DNA from: Streptomyces kurssanovii
GTDB lineage: Bacteria; Actinomycetota; Actinomycetes; Streptomycetales; Streptomycetaceae
DNA length: 64,000 bases
Reading direction: 5' to 3'
Assembly: GCF_014649695.1 (NCBI RefSeq)
Contig: NZ_BMTN01000018.1
Location: 94,295-158,294 of the forward strand
Below the pieces are notes generated by a model. That model made no database searches. It was given only the letters and a program-made list of their open reading frames with translations, and had not been told where the DNA came from. The position numbers and the translations under genes were made by a program. The first letter of the stretch is position 1; the number at the start of each line of letters is the position of its first letter. This document shows positions 43,219-52,360 of this stretch, piece by piece.

Positions 43219-43977
43219 CTAGCGGTCACCGGACAGTCGGGCAAGTACATCCGCTGCGAGCTCTGCTGAAGCGTGGTCGAGACCTACCGCCGCCGTTTCA
43301 TCCAGACGTTCGGACATGTAACCGGCCATCGCAGACACTGCATCCGCAGAGGCCACAGGAGTGAGCCACCTAAGCCACTCGCAGACCATGCGCATTCGAA
43401 ATTCCCTGAGAATTTCTACGCGGCCCAAAGGATCTGACTCCGAGGCCAGCCTAATCACCTTGAACGCGGCGGCAAGGCGATTGTGCGGCATATCGTGAGC
43501 CGAAAGAATCAGTCCGAGTTCATCAGACTTGCCGAGATTGAAATTATCGGCTACTACAAACTGGGGCAGCGGGTAACCATCCACGCTTGTCAGCGCTTGC
43601 CCGTCGCGTCCGGAATCGATAACTACGTCGACACGGGAAGCAATACCGGGGTCATCGACAGCGACTCGGATGTGATGCACGCCAGGGTCCCCGATGTTCT
43701 GCACGAAACGTGACACGCCGAGGATGTCGCCGACTCCGATGGCCCCGTCGTCGAGAACCAGGTCTCCGTCGAACAGGACGCTGCCCTCGGCCGGGCCAGC
43801 CCTGTTCCACAGGCTGACCCGGACCAGCCCCACCTGCGCACGTGCGGCGATCTGGACGTGACTCCTAGACGCCACCAGTGGCGCACCGGCCAGCGCCAGA
43901 ACCTCCTCCGGCGGGGCCGTCGATCCAATACGGATCACGCGATGGTTCAAGTAGAGCTCGGCGCTACCAATGAGCAT
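43219..43977 (-). CDS. Hypothetical protein, candidate immunity partner of the large Rhs toxin
   Basis: 252 aa, no signal peptide or membrane helix. The first 150 residues look beta-rich (LYLNHRVIRIGSTAPPEEVL, HIRVAVDDPGIASRVDVVID); the last 90 are helical (FRMRMVCEWLRWLTPVAS, LAADVLARLSGDR). No family recognised. It is the first gene downstream of the 2571-aa Rhs protein on the same strand, 78 bp from its stop, and less GC-rich than the core genes, as expected for a tip-linked immunity gene. ATG 43977 has GGAG 5 bases upstream. A hairpin separates it from the toxin gene. Confidence 0.65.
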   Translation of the reverse strand: MLIGSAELYLNHRVIRIGSTAPPEEVLALAGAPLVASRSHVQIAARAQVGLVRVSLWNRAGPAEGSVLFDGDLVLDDGAIGVGDILGVSRFVQNIGDPGVHHIRVAVDDPGIASRVDVVIDSGRDGQALTSVDGYPLPQFVVADNFNLGKSDELGLILSAHDMPHNRLAAAFKVIRLASESDPLGRVEILREFRMRMVCEWLRWLTPVASADAVSAMAGYMSERLDETAAVGLDHASAELAADVLARLSGDR

Positions 43978-44010
43978 TTCTCCGCCAACTACCCAATCTG
44001 AGATTGATCG

Positions 44011-44044
44011 TGCGCCCGGTCAGCGCCATCGCCAACCGGGCGCA
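44011..44044. terminator. Hairpin between Rhs toxin and immunity candidate
   Basis: Perfect 10-bp arms TGCGCCCGGT (44011-44020) and ACCGGGCGCA (44035-44044) around a 14-base loop. It may end or attenuate toxin transcription before the downstream gene. Confidence 0.5.
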
Positions 44045-44055
44045 CCCTGACCCTA

Positions 44056-47000
44056 CTACCGCGTATGGCCCGGCAGTAGCTCCGCTAGCTTCTCAGCTGC
44101 ACTCGGAATCCCTGGCAGCCCTGCAAACGTGGGATCGTGATAGCCGTGATTGCGCAGTATCTGCTGGGCTTTCGATACAGCAACCGCCTGAGTATCACTG
44201 CACGTTTCACAGTGAGGAAACAGGCTGCGCGGAAGGCTAGTCGGTCCAATTCCAGTAGACGGCTGGTGGTCACCCGTCATCGTCGGACTGCTCCCACCGC
44301 AAGAGTGGCATGGCCTTCCCTGCATGGCCGCACTCTGCTCCGAGGTAACCACCGGTCCGGTCGCAGGCACCGACTCATCGGCATGAGGACCGACGCGCAG
44401 CGTATTCGCCTCCCTCTGACTCAGCGAGACGTTGCAGTTGTGAACCAGGACCGGTATGACGCCCGCCAGCACATAGTACGTGTGCAGGTCACTGACGGTG
44501 AGGTTGTGAACCGTCGCCGACTGGGCCGTCCACCGCTCTATCGCCGAGATCTGGACGTACGTGCCGGCATTCGTGCGGAGCCACTGGCCGCGCTCGAGGT
44601 CCTTGGCGTCCAGCCATTTGCCGACTTCCGGCACCCAGAACGGGTGGCCTTCCGTCGCCGTGACCGTCTCGGTCTTGGTTCCCTTCTCGCCGTCCGTGTC
44701 GATCGTGACCTTGACCAGATGCTTGACGCCCTTGCCCTTGATCTCGGCAGTGACCGTCTCGATCTTGGTCTCGCCCGTCTCCGGGTCGGTGGCCAGGACC
44801 TTGTCGCCGTTCTTGATGTCCTCGATCGGCTTGGCCGAGCCGTCTGCCATCAGGACCAGGGTGCCCGGCTTGAAGCTGTTGTCGGCCGAACAGCTTCCGC
44901 CACCGTCGCCGTCTTTGTCCGCCTCCTTGGGCTCTGCCGTCTTCTTGGGCTGAGTGCCTGCGGACTTCTTCGCCGGGGCGTTGTTCTGGGACTTCCGGGC
45001 AGCGGCTTTCTGGGTCTTTTGTACGGCGTTACCAGTCTTCTGTGCCGCCTTCTTCGCGGCTCTGGTCGCTGCCTCTTGCGCCTGCTTGGCCAGTTGCGCG
45101 GCCTTCTCTGCGGCCGCCTTCTTCGCCGCTGCGGCCTTCCGAGCGGCCTCCTTGGCAGCCTTGACCGCCGCGATGATCTTTCTGGCCTTCTCCTTGGCCT
45201 TGATCCAGGCGTTGATCGCACCCACGATCTTCATTGCCGCGCCGAGGACCGCAGGTATCTTGAGAATCTTCCCCAGGGGGACCGCGCTGGCGAACAGCTT
45301 TCCGCAGGCCCACAGGTCTCCGCGCGAGAAGCAGCCCAAGACATCGTCCCAGCCGACGAATTCCTTGAGCACGCCCCAGCCGACGCTGAGGATGATGTCG
45401 CTGAGGGACGTCTTCAGTTGCTGATTCGCCCACGCCTCCTCGGAGGTGTCGCTGTAGTAGCCACCAGTCACGCCACCGCCGTCCGACGCCAGACCCGTCG
45501 GGTCAGCGAAGGTGACCGGGTTGTTCTCGCAGTACACGTAGCCGTTCTTCTGGACCGGGTCCGCCAGGTCCAGGACCGGGTCCGCCGATATGAACCGTCC
45601 GGTGGAAGGGTCGTACTCGCGGGCGCCGAGGTGGACCAGTCCGGTGGCGCTGTCGTCGTCGCCGCCGATGAAGCCGCGTCCGGAGCGCCACGTGGCGTGC
45701 TCGGACCGCTTCACGCCGAAGGGGTCCAGCTTGTTGAACTTCACCGCGTTTCCGGCGCCGAGCTTCACGTTGACGTAAGCGCTGCCGGTCTGGTCCGACA
45801 CCTGCATCGACAGTTCCGCGCCGCTCGTACCCTGCACGTGCCGCATCACGGTCGGTGCCCCGGGCTGGGCGTAGTAGCGCTCGGAGTAGGAGTGGGCGCC
45901 GTTCACTCCGATCGAGATGGTGGTGTCCCCGAGGTACAGGACTCGTTCGCTCGAGGTGAGCGCCATCAACCGCTCGCCGCCGGGTCCGTAGACGTAGGTG
46001 GTCTCGTTGGCCGGCTTCCAGGACTGGACCGCGCCGTTCGTGTCGCAGGTGGACAAAACGAGATCCGTGCCGTTCGCCGGAGTCGTCCCGGGCACAGCGA
46101 GGCACTTGCCGGTCGTGACGTGCTTGAGCTTGTTGCCCGTCGCCACGGCACTCCAGTGCTGGGCGTCGGCACCTGTGCAGTCGGCGATCACCACCGCGGT
46201 GCCGTCCGCCGTGCCGCCGCCCTTCGGCTCGGCACACTTGCCCAGGACCTTCAGCGCTCCCCTGGAGGAGTCCGTGACGGAGGACGCTTCGGTCCGCAGC
46301 TTCTGTGCACGAGAGCCGTTGCAAGTGAACAACTGAAGCGCCGTGCCGGGAGCAGTGGAGGCTGACGACAGATCAAGGCACTTGCCGTCCGCACCGCTCC
46401 ACGCACCGGCGCCCTTGTCGCCGAAGCCGGTTACCTTCTCGACCTTGCCGTCCCACGTCCACGACAGTGTCTGTTCGTCGCCGCCGTCGACTCGGGAAAC
46501 CATGTTGCCGGCGTCGTCGTAGGTGCGGGTCGACGCCTCGGTGACTCTCGCACCCTTTTCGGTGGTGGACTCCGTGGTCATCCCGGTCAGGGTGTGCGGC
46601 TGCTTTCCGGCCGTGCCGTACGAGTATCTCGTCTTCGTGTCATTGGCCGGGTCGGCCACCGTGACCTGCGGGGTGGAGGCATTCGCGTCGTGGTCCGCGA
46701 GTTTCAAACGGTGGTCGGCCATCTCGCTGCGGTTACCGAGCTCGTCGTACCAGTACTGCTTGTGGTAACCATCGGCCGCCGCCCCCAGGGTCACCGATAC
46801 CGGCTCGCCGGCCGTGTCCGTGGCGCAGTCCTGGCTGTCAGAAGTCCATGCCCGGGTCAGCTGCCCCAGCACGTCGTAGCGGAAGCACTGGCGATCGGTG
46901 ACCGAGTTGGCGCTGTCCTCGATCTTCGTGACGTTGCCGGCCGGGTCGTACGCGTAGGAGCGGGCGTTGACACGGTGCCCCGGGCCTCCTGTCGGAACGT

Positions 47001-50000
47001 CCGTGTGTTCGCGGTCGACAATGCTCCGGCTGAGCTCGCCGGTCCGCTCGTCGAAGAGGTTCGTGGTCCAGACCCGGTTCGGGTGCTCTCCGCTGACCGT
47101 GCGCAACACTTCGCCGTAGACGCTGTAGTCCGTCTCGGCGGTGTACCAGTCGAGGCCGGATGTCGAGATCGGCAGTCCGTCGTCGTTGTAGCGGGTGATC
47201 ACCTTCTCGGCGCCCAGCGCACCGGCGGCCGGCAGCGAGACGGACTTCGGCAGCCCCATCTCGCTGTATTCGTATGAGTACTGGTACGTCGCATCCAGGC
47301 CGTAGAGGGTCGCAACCGTCTGTGGCAGCGTGATCCTCTTGCCCGTCGGCTGGTAGTCCTTCGTGTATCCCGTGATCGTGGTGCTGTAGCCGAGACCGTC
47401 GGTGTAGCGGGTCGTCGAGGCGGGAAGGCCGAGTCCGCCGGCGACGGTGTCATACGTGCTCGAGGTCAGCAGGGTGCCCGTGGAAGAGCCGAGGCGCTGC
47501 TCGGTCTGACGCGACAGCTTGTCGTATCCGTTCCACACCGTCACCTTCTGTGCGCCCTGACGGTCGCTGGTGCTGGTGACCGGACGGTCCAGTGCGTCGT
47601 ACGTGGTGGTCGTCGTCCCGGTGTCAGGGTCCGTGGCAGACGTCTGCCGACCACGCGCGTCATACGCCCAGGACCACGTGGTGCCCTTGGTGTCCGTGGC
47701 CTTGACCTGGTTTCCGCGCCTGTCGTACTCGTAGGTCGTCTTGCGCGGCATGCCGGTCCGTGCGGCGTCGGTGTACGTGTCCACCCGTACGTTCCGGCCC
47801 AGGGCGTCGCTCCACGTGCGCTGCGAGGCGGCGCCCGCGGGGTTGATGACGGTGGAGTAGTCGAAGCCGTACTCGTAGCGGGTGGCTTTCTCGTCCTTGG
47901 TCGAGCCGCCTTCGTAAGGGGTTTCGACCAGTAGTCTGCCGGCGCCGTCGTACTTGTAGAGCGTCGCGTTGGGGACCTGGTAGTCCGACGCGACCTCGTA
48001 CATCTGCGTCTGCGGCTCGCCGGCGGCGTAGTAGGCGTTGTTGGTGCGCTCGATGGTGCCGTTGGCGCTGTAGACGATGTCGGTGATCAAACGCCCTTTG
48101 CCGACTGCCGCCTGCTGACGCTGGCGCTCTCGGCCCAGCCCGTCGTAGAAGACGACCGAGTCGGTGTACTTGCCGTTGTCATCGAGCGTCGAGGTCACCA
48201 CCGAGACCGGCTCCCCGGGGATGGTGTTGTACTCCATCCTGATGGAAGCGGCCTCGCTCGTGGACTGCGAGGTACGCCATCCGGCCGTTGCCCTGCCCAG
48301 CGCGTCGTACGCGAAAGACGTTGTGCGGCCGTTGGCGTCGGTCTCCTTGAGCGTGGTACCGCGGCCCGGCTCGATCTCGGACGTCTGGGTGTGGTTGAGC
48401 GCGTTCGTGGTGGTGATCTTGTAGACCTGGCCGGTGGACGGGGTGTACCCGGTGGTGGACGTATTGCCCGCCGCATCGGTGGCGGATGTCGGACGGCCGA
48501 CGCCGTCGTACTGGACGGTGCCGCTCTGCGTCCAGCTTCCGCCGGACCCGCTGATGTCCCACGTCGTGGTCGCGAGGCCCGACACCGGAGCCGCGCCGAA
48601 CGCGGCCCCGTCGTAAGCGATCCGAGCACCGGATATCCAGTCGGCCCCCGTCGCACCGGCCGCTTCGGCGCAGGTACCTGCGGTGGTCAGCGTTTCCTTC
48701 GCCAGACCGATGAGGTGTTTGGCGGTGTTGTGCACGTACGACATCACCGAGCACGACTCGTCCCCGGACCTGCCGGTGTCTCCGAGGCTCTCCACCTTGG
48801 TGGGCAGGCCGTACGTGTCCTCATAGGTGGTGTTCGTGCGCAGGCTGCGCCAGTTGCGGGTGTCGTCGCCCCGCGTTCCGGACGAGCGCGTGGTCGTGAT
48901 GCTGTGGCTGTCCTGGACGCGGTACGCCTTCAGGGCGGGGATGCCGCCGGTGCGGGTCCGGGTGGCCAGTACCGTCGCCTGCGGGTAGTCGACGGAACGG
49001 GACACCAGGTTCCGGTTGTAGCCGTCGTAGGTGAGTGTTTCCGCGACACGCCCCTGGAAGGCGACCTGGTCCTCGGCGATCAGGGCGCCGTCATGGTCTC
49101 GCACCGTGATGTCGCGACTAAGGCCCCCTGGCAGGGGGTCGTCGTCCATGCCACGGAAGTAGCGTGTCTCGGACATGGAGCGCTTGGTGCCTTGATGCGG
49201 GTCGTCCGAGTCCGCGCCCGTGATGGTGCGGACCAGCCCGTAGCCACGCCACTGGTCGTAAGTCCGAGTCTTCTTCTTGGAGAATTCTGCCTGGTTCAGC
49301 GTCCAGGAGGCCTCTCCTGCCTCTGCGTACTCATAGGAGGTCGTGGTGCCCGGCACACCCTTGACGGACGGGAGCTCTTGGACGTGGTCGACGACGTACT
49401 TGTTGAACCAGTCGATGGACTCGTCGGCCTTGTCGGGGTCAGGGTGCCAATAGGCCGGGAAGCACCGGCCGGGGTTCTTCTCGACGGCCGGGAAGCCGCT
49501 GCCGCTCGCACATGCGCCGACCGGCTCGCTGTAGTCGACGAAGGTCTCGCCGCCGTACTCGTTGATGACGCGTTCGATGCGCAGCCGGTCGAAGGTGGGG
49601 TTCGGATCGTTGGCCCCTTCCTTGACCCGGTTGGGCATGCGGACGGTGTTCGCGACGAAGGTCACCGGACGCAGGTGGATGCTCCCGCCCGAAGGTTCGT
49701 AGCCCCGGCGGGTGATCGACTCCAGCCACAGTGCGGTTCCCTCGTCGGTCCGCTCCGCCGGCAGCGACTGCGTGAGCGTCCAGGAGTCGACTGCTTTGAG
49801 TGCCGTCGAGCCTTCCACCCGCTGGGCGTAGGTGGTGACCTGGTTCAGGCGCATGCGCGACCAGAACGAGGGCACCGGGACGAAGCATTCCTTCCCTTGC
49901 GCGCCCGAGCAGTAGAGGTCGGCCGGAGTGTCGTACCAGATCCGGTTCTTCGCGAAGAGGCCGGATGTGAAGTTCGCTTCGTTGCAGGCGATGCCGTCCT

Positions 50001-51771
50001 CGACGAAGCAGCGCTCGTCGGCACCGAAAGCGACACGGGCGAGCGGGGCGGCATCGAACAGGGTGCTCTCGCGCTGCCCGTAGTCGATCCGCGTCAGATA
50101 GCCGCCACGGTCGTACTTCTGGGGGCTTCTGAACTTGAGGTTCTGCGCGAAGTAGTTGATCTCCTTCTTCCACCACAGGGACATGGCACTGCCACTGGGA
50201 TCCACGACGTAGTCGAGGTTCCAGCGCCAGGCCTGCTTGCAGAAGGAGTCGGCGAACACGCTCTTGTAGCACGGCTCGCCGGGCTGGTTACCGGCGACCG
50301 GAACGCTGAAGACCGAGTCCGTGAGCGGGTCGTCCGGGTCTTCGAGGTTGTTGCTCCAGCCGGGGAGCTTGTGCCGGCCGAAGTAGTACTGGATGCCGTC
50401 ACGGGTGGTGACGCGCCAGTATTCGCCGTTGTCCTCGTCGCCGTTGCCGAGTGAGGTGTCCGTCAGCAACTCGACCCGCGAGCCGTCGCCGTTGGCGGTG
50501 AGCCACTTGTCGGACTCCGGGGCTGCACCGTCGGGGAGCACCAGCTCGGTCGTGGTGCCGCCGAGGGTCAAGGTCGCGTTGTAGGAGCCCCAGCAGAGGT
50601 CACCGGTCTTGTGGTCCTTGTTGTTGCCGTCCGTACGGTCGTCCCGGCATGCCCGGTAGGTCCGGGTGATGGAACCGGGGTTGTAGTCCCAGCCGTCGCC
50701 GATCCAAGACGCCTGGTTGTTGGTCGCCGATGTGCGGCCGTCCACGGCCTGGGAGTTGTAGGTGAAGCCCAGGCTCGGCGAGGGCCCGGCCGGTACGGTC
50801 GGTGCCTGCATCGCGTACGAGTACGAGAACGCTCCGGAGCTCGTACCGGCGGACCAGGAGCCGGCGCTGGGCAACGGCGTCGCAGAGAAGTCACCCTTCG
50901 CGCCACTCCCTGAGGAGGAGGCCACGAGGATGGACGAGCCGGAACTGGTCGCGGCGCTGAGGGAAGCGATGGACGCCGAAGTGGCGGTACCAGCGGCCGG
51001 GTCGGTCAGAGACGCGACATCGACCGTGGCCTCGATCCTGCGGCTGCCGTCCAGAAGGCCGTCCCCGGAAACGTCGGTCGTCCTCGGCGTCACGACGTTC
51101 GTCGTATCGATCTCGGTCGGCTCCGAGCATCCCTCAATGTCGGGGGTGGTCAGGAAGCACGACGGGTACTGCACCAGCTGGAGGCGGTCCGCCCAGTTGG
51201 CGCCGTACAACTCGGCGAACTCCGTATAGTCCACCGCCACCAGCGCCGTGCCGGTCGCCTCGGCAGGAGGCGTGACCGTGAAGACCAGACCCTTGATATC
51301 GGTTTCGGCGAGTTCGGCCTGATCGGCAAGGGCGACCTGCCAGTTGCCCTCGAGTGCGGTGCTCTGTTCGACTGTGGCGGAAGCCGGGGCGCCGACGGCG
51401 ACGGGGAGGGTGCCGACCGGCACCGTCTCACCCGGCGTCAGGCCGGCTACCGCCTCAGTAGCCGAGCCACCCGCAGGGACGGCCATCTTTGTCGGCTCGT
51501 ACTCCTTCGCCGCGGGAATCTCCGGCGTCGTCATCGCCGCCAGACCGCCGCCGTCCTGGCCCTTGGCCACTTGAGCCTCGGGCAGATCGACCAACTCGAC
51601 CTGGGAGCGGTTGCGGTCCGGTGGCAGGGCATACGCCGACGGCAGCATCCCCACGGCCAACGCCAGTGCGACCGGGACGACGACGGCTGCGCGTCGGCGT
51701 ACCCCTCCGCGCCGCTCGGCCCTCGTGCCGGAGAGACGTCCCCGCCCGCTCCACGAAAGTGATCCCCACAT
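44056..51771 (-). CDS. Giant Sec-exported Rhs polymorphic toxin with ricin lectin, HINT and zinc-finger nuclease-like tip
   Basis: 2571 aa. The N-terminus is a long signal peptide (basic stretch, then VVVPVALALAVGMLPSAYAL). A spore-wall/SpvB-like beta region and many Rhs/YD repeats follow. A ricin-type beta-trefoil (about 1785-1920) has GKCLDLSSASTAPGTALQLF and CLAVPGTTPANGTDLV. The Rhs core ends at GRFISADPVLDLADPVQ (about 2052). An Ala/Lys-rich helix (about 2180-2285) precedes a HINT domain (about 2295-2445: NSFKPGTLVLMADGSAKPIE to VIPVLVHNC), which probably self-cleaves to release the tip. The tip (about 2446-2571) contains CHSCGG, TGDHQP and CETCSDTQ, a treble-clef/HNH-like nuclease pattern. 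ATG 51771 is chosen for the signal peptide; an upstream in-frame start at 51819 exists. Confidence 0.93.
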   Translation of the reverse strand: MWGSLSWSGRGRLSGTRAERRGGVRRRAAVVVPVALALAVGMLPSAYALPPDRNRSQVELVDLPEAQVAKGQDGGGLAAMTTPEIPAAKEYEPTKMAVPAGGSATEAVAGLTPGETVPVGTLPVAVGAPASATVEQSTALEGNWQVALADQAELAETDIKGLVFTVTPPAEATGTALVAVDYTEFAELYGANWADRLQLVQYPSCFLTTPDIEGCSEPTEIDTTNVVTPRTTDVSGDGLLDGSRRIEATVDVASLTDPAAGTATSASIASLSAATSSGSSILVASSSGSGAKGDFSATPLPSAGSWSAGTSSGAFSYSYAMQAPTVPAGPSPSLGFTYNSQAVDGRTSATNNQASWIGDGWDYNPGSITRTYRACRDDRTDGNNKDHKTGDLCWGSYNATLTLGGTTTELVLPDGAAPESDKWLTANGDGSRVELLTDTSLGNGDEDNGEYWRVTTRDGIQYYFGRHKLPGWSNNLEDPDDPLTDSVFSVPVAGNQPGEPCYKSVFADSFCKQAWRWNLDYVVDPSGSAMSLWWKKEINYFAQNLKFRSPQKYDRGGYLTRIDYGQRESTLFDAAPLARVAFGADERCFVEDGIACNEANFTSGLFAKNRIWYDTPADLYCSGAQGKECFVPVPSFWSRMRLNQVTTYAQRVEGSTALKAVDSWTLTQSLPAERTDEGTALWLESITRRGYEPSGGSIHLRPVTFVANTVRMPNRVKEGANDPNPTFDRLRIERVINEYGGETFVDYSEPVGACASGSGFPAVEKNPGRCFPAYWHPDPDKADESIDWFNKYVVDHVQELPSVKGVPGTTTSYEYAEAGEASWTLNQAEFSKKKTRTYDQWRGYGLVRTITGADSDDPHQGTKRSMSETRYFRGMDDDPLPGGLSRDITVRDHDGALIAEDQVAFQGRVAETLTYDGYNRNLVSRSVDYPQATVLATRTRTGGIPALKAYRVQDSHSITTTRSSGTRGDDTRNWRSLRTNTTYEDTYGLPTKVESLGDTGRSGDESCSVMSYVHNTAKHLIGLAKETLTTAGTCAEAAGATGADWISGARIAYDGAAFGAAPVSGLATTTWDISGSGGSWTQSGTVQYDGVGRPTSATDAAGNTSTTGYTPSTGQVYKITTTNALNHTQTSEIEPGRGTTLKETDANGRTTSFAYDALGRATAGWRTSQSTSEAASIRMEYNTIPGEPVSVVTSTLDDNGKYTDSVVFYDGLGRERQRQQAAVGKGRLITDIVYSANGTIERTNNAYYAAGEPQTQMYEVASDYQVPNATLYKYDGAGRLLVETPYEGGSTKDEKATRYEYGFDYSTVINPAGAASQRTWSDALGRNVRVDTYTDAARTGMPRKTTYEYDRRGNQVKATDTKGTTWSWAYDARGRQTSATDPDTGTTTTTYDALDRPVTSTSDRQGAQKVTVWNGYDKLSRQTEQRLGSSTGTLLTSSTYDTVAGGLGLPASTTRYTDGLGYSTTITGYTKDYQPTGKRITLPQTVATLYGLDATYQYSYEYSEMGLPKSVSLPAAGALGAEKVITRYNDDGLPISTSGLDWYTAETDYSVYGEVLRTVSGEHPNRVWTTNLFDERTGELSRSIVDREHTDVPTGGPGHRVNARSYAYDPAGNVTKIEDSANSVTDRQCFRYDVLGQLTRAWTSDSQDCATDTAGEPVSVTLGAAADGYHKQYWYDELGNRSEMADHRLKLADHDANASTPQVTVADPANDTKTRYSYGTAGKQPHTLTGMTTESTTEKGARVTEASTRTYDDAGNMVSRVDGGDEQTLSWTWDGKVEKVTGFGDKGAGAWSGADGKCLDLSSASTAPGTALQLFTCNGSRAQKLRTEASSVTDSSRGALKVLGKCAEPKGGGTADGTAVVIADCTGADAQHWSAVATGNKLKHVTTGKCLAVPGTTPANGTDLVLSTCDTNGAVQSWKPANETTYVYGPGGERLMALTSSERVLYLGDTTISIGVNGAHSYSERYYAQPGAPTVMRHVQGTSGAELSMQVSDQTGSAYVNVKLGAGNAVKFNKLDPFGVKRSEHATWRSGRGFIGGDDDSATGLVHLGAREYDPSTGRFISADPVLDLADPVQKNGYVYCENNPVTFADPTGLASDGGGVTGGYYSDTSEEAWANQQLKTSLSDIILSVGWGVLKEFVGWDDVLGCFSRGDLWACGKLFASAVPLGKILKIPAVLGAAMKIVGAINAWIKAKEKARKIIAAVKAAKEAARKAAAAKKAAAEKAAQLAKQAQEAATRAAKKAAQKTGNAVQKTQKAAARKSQNNAPAKKSAGTQPKKTAEPKEADKDGDGGGSCSADNSFKPGTLVLMADGSAKPIEDIKNGDKVLATDPETGETKIETVTAEIKGKGVKHLVKVTIDTDGEKGTKTETVTATEGHPFWVPEVGKWLDAKDLERGQWLRTNAGTYVQISAIERWTAQSATVHNLTVSDLHTYYVLAGVIPVLVHNCNVSLSQREANTLRVGPHADESVPATGPVVTSEQSAAMQGRPCHSCGGSSPTMTGDHQPSTGIGPTSLPRSLFPHCETCSDTQAVAVSKAQQILRNHGYHDPTFAGLPGIPSAAEKLAELLPGHTR

Positions 51772-52360
51772 GACGACTGCGGCCCCCCACAGTTGATGCG
51801 GCCTCAGCCTTCGATGCAAGCAGACAGGCGAAGTCCAGCAAGGTTGTGTGCTGCCGCATGTTCAGTCATTTCTTCACACGCCGTCAAATACATGAAGGCC
51901 ATGCGTGTTTCTGATCACATGTCAATTGGGGATTTACGCCGCCAATTACTGACCTCGCACATCGGATGCGAATTTTCCACCGAGGGGAACGCAGTCGCCG
52001 CATTTTCCATATAGGGGCCACGTGACACCGAACTGCACCTGTTACAGGGCCCTTGGATGTCGAATTCGCAGCTTTTGGACCACTTTGCGACTCAGGGAGT
52101 CGGCCTTCACTGGTGAAGACGGGTGCGTAAACGCTTCGGTTGCCTGGCCCGGCCCGCCGGAGTGCCTCGGAAAAAGAGCGGACACACATGTGGAGGACAC
52201 GTGATGCATCCGCGATGCTTCTCCAGCCCCAACCCGTCAGTGGCCCGTTTCCGGGTTCGACCTCGACAGACCACAAAACGTCACGGGGCACCAAGCGAAC
52301 GTCACGGCAACAGCCGGCTCTGCCCGGACGCTGCTGTTCTGGGGAGGGGAAACCAGCACC
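51772..52360. other. Divergent promoter region between the Rhs giant and its companion
   Basis: 589 bp without a supported gene. The central part (about 51860-51990) is markedly more A/T-rich than its surroundings and probably holds the promoters. A Shine-Dalgarno GGGGAGGGGA (52341-52350) serves GTG 52361. Short open frames here have no conserved features. Confidence 0.55.

Noticed and set aside
44137-46365. 742-codon open frame on the plus strand inside the giant Rhs gene
   Set aside because: Antisense to repeats with strong codon bias; low-complexity Arg/Leu/Gly-rich translation, no motif or ribosome site.
48391-50454. 687-codon plus-strand open frame inside the Rhs gene
   Set aside because: Same reason: GC-rich antisense shadow of Rhs coding sequence.
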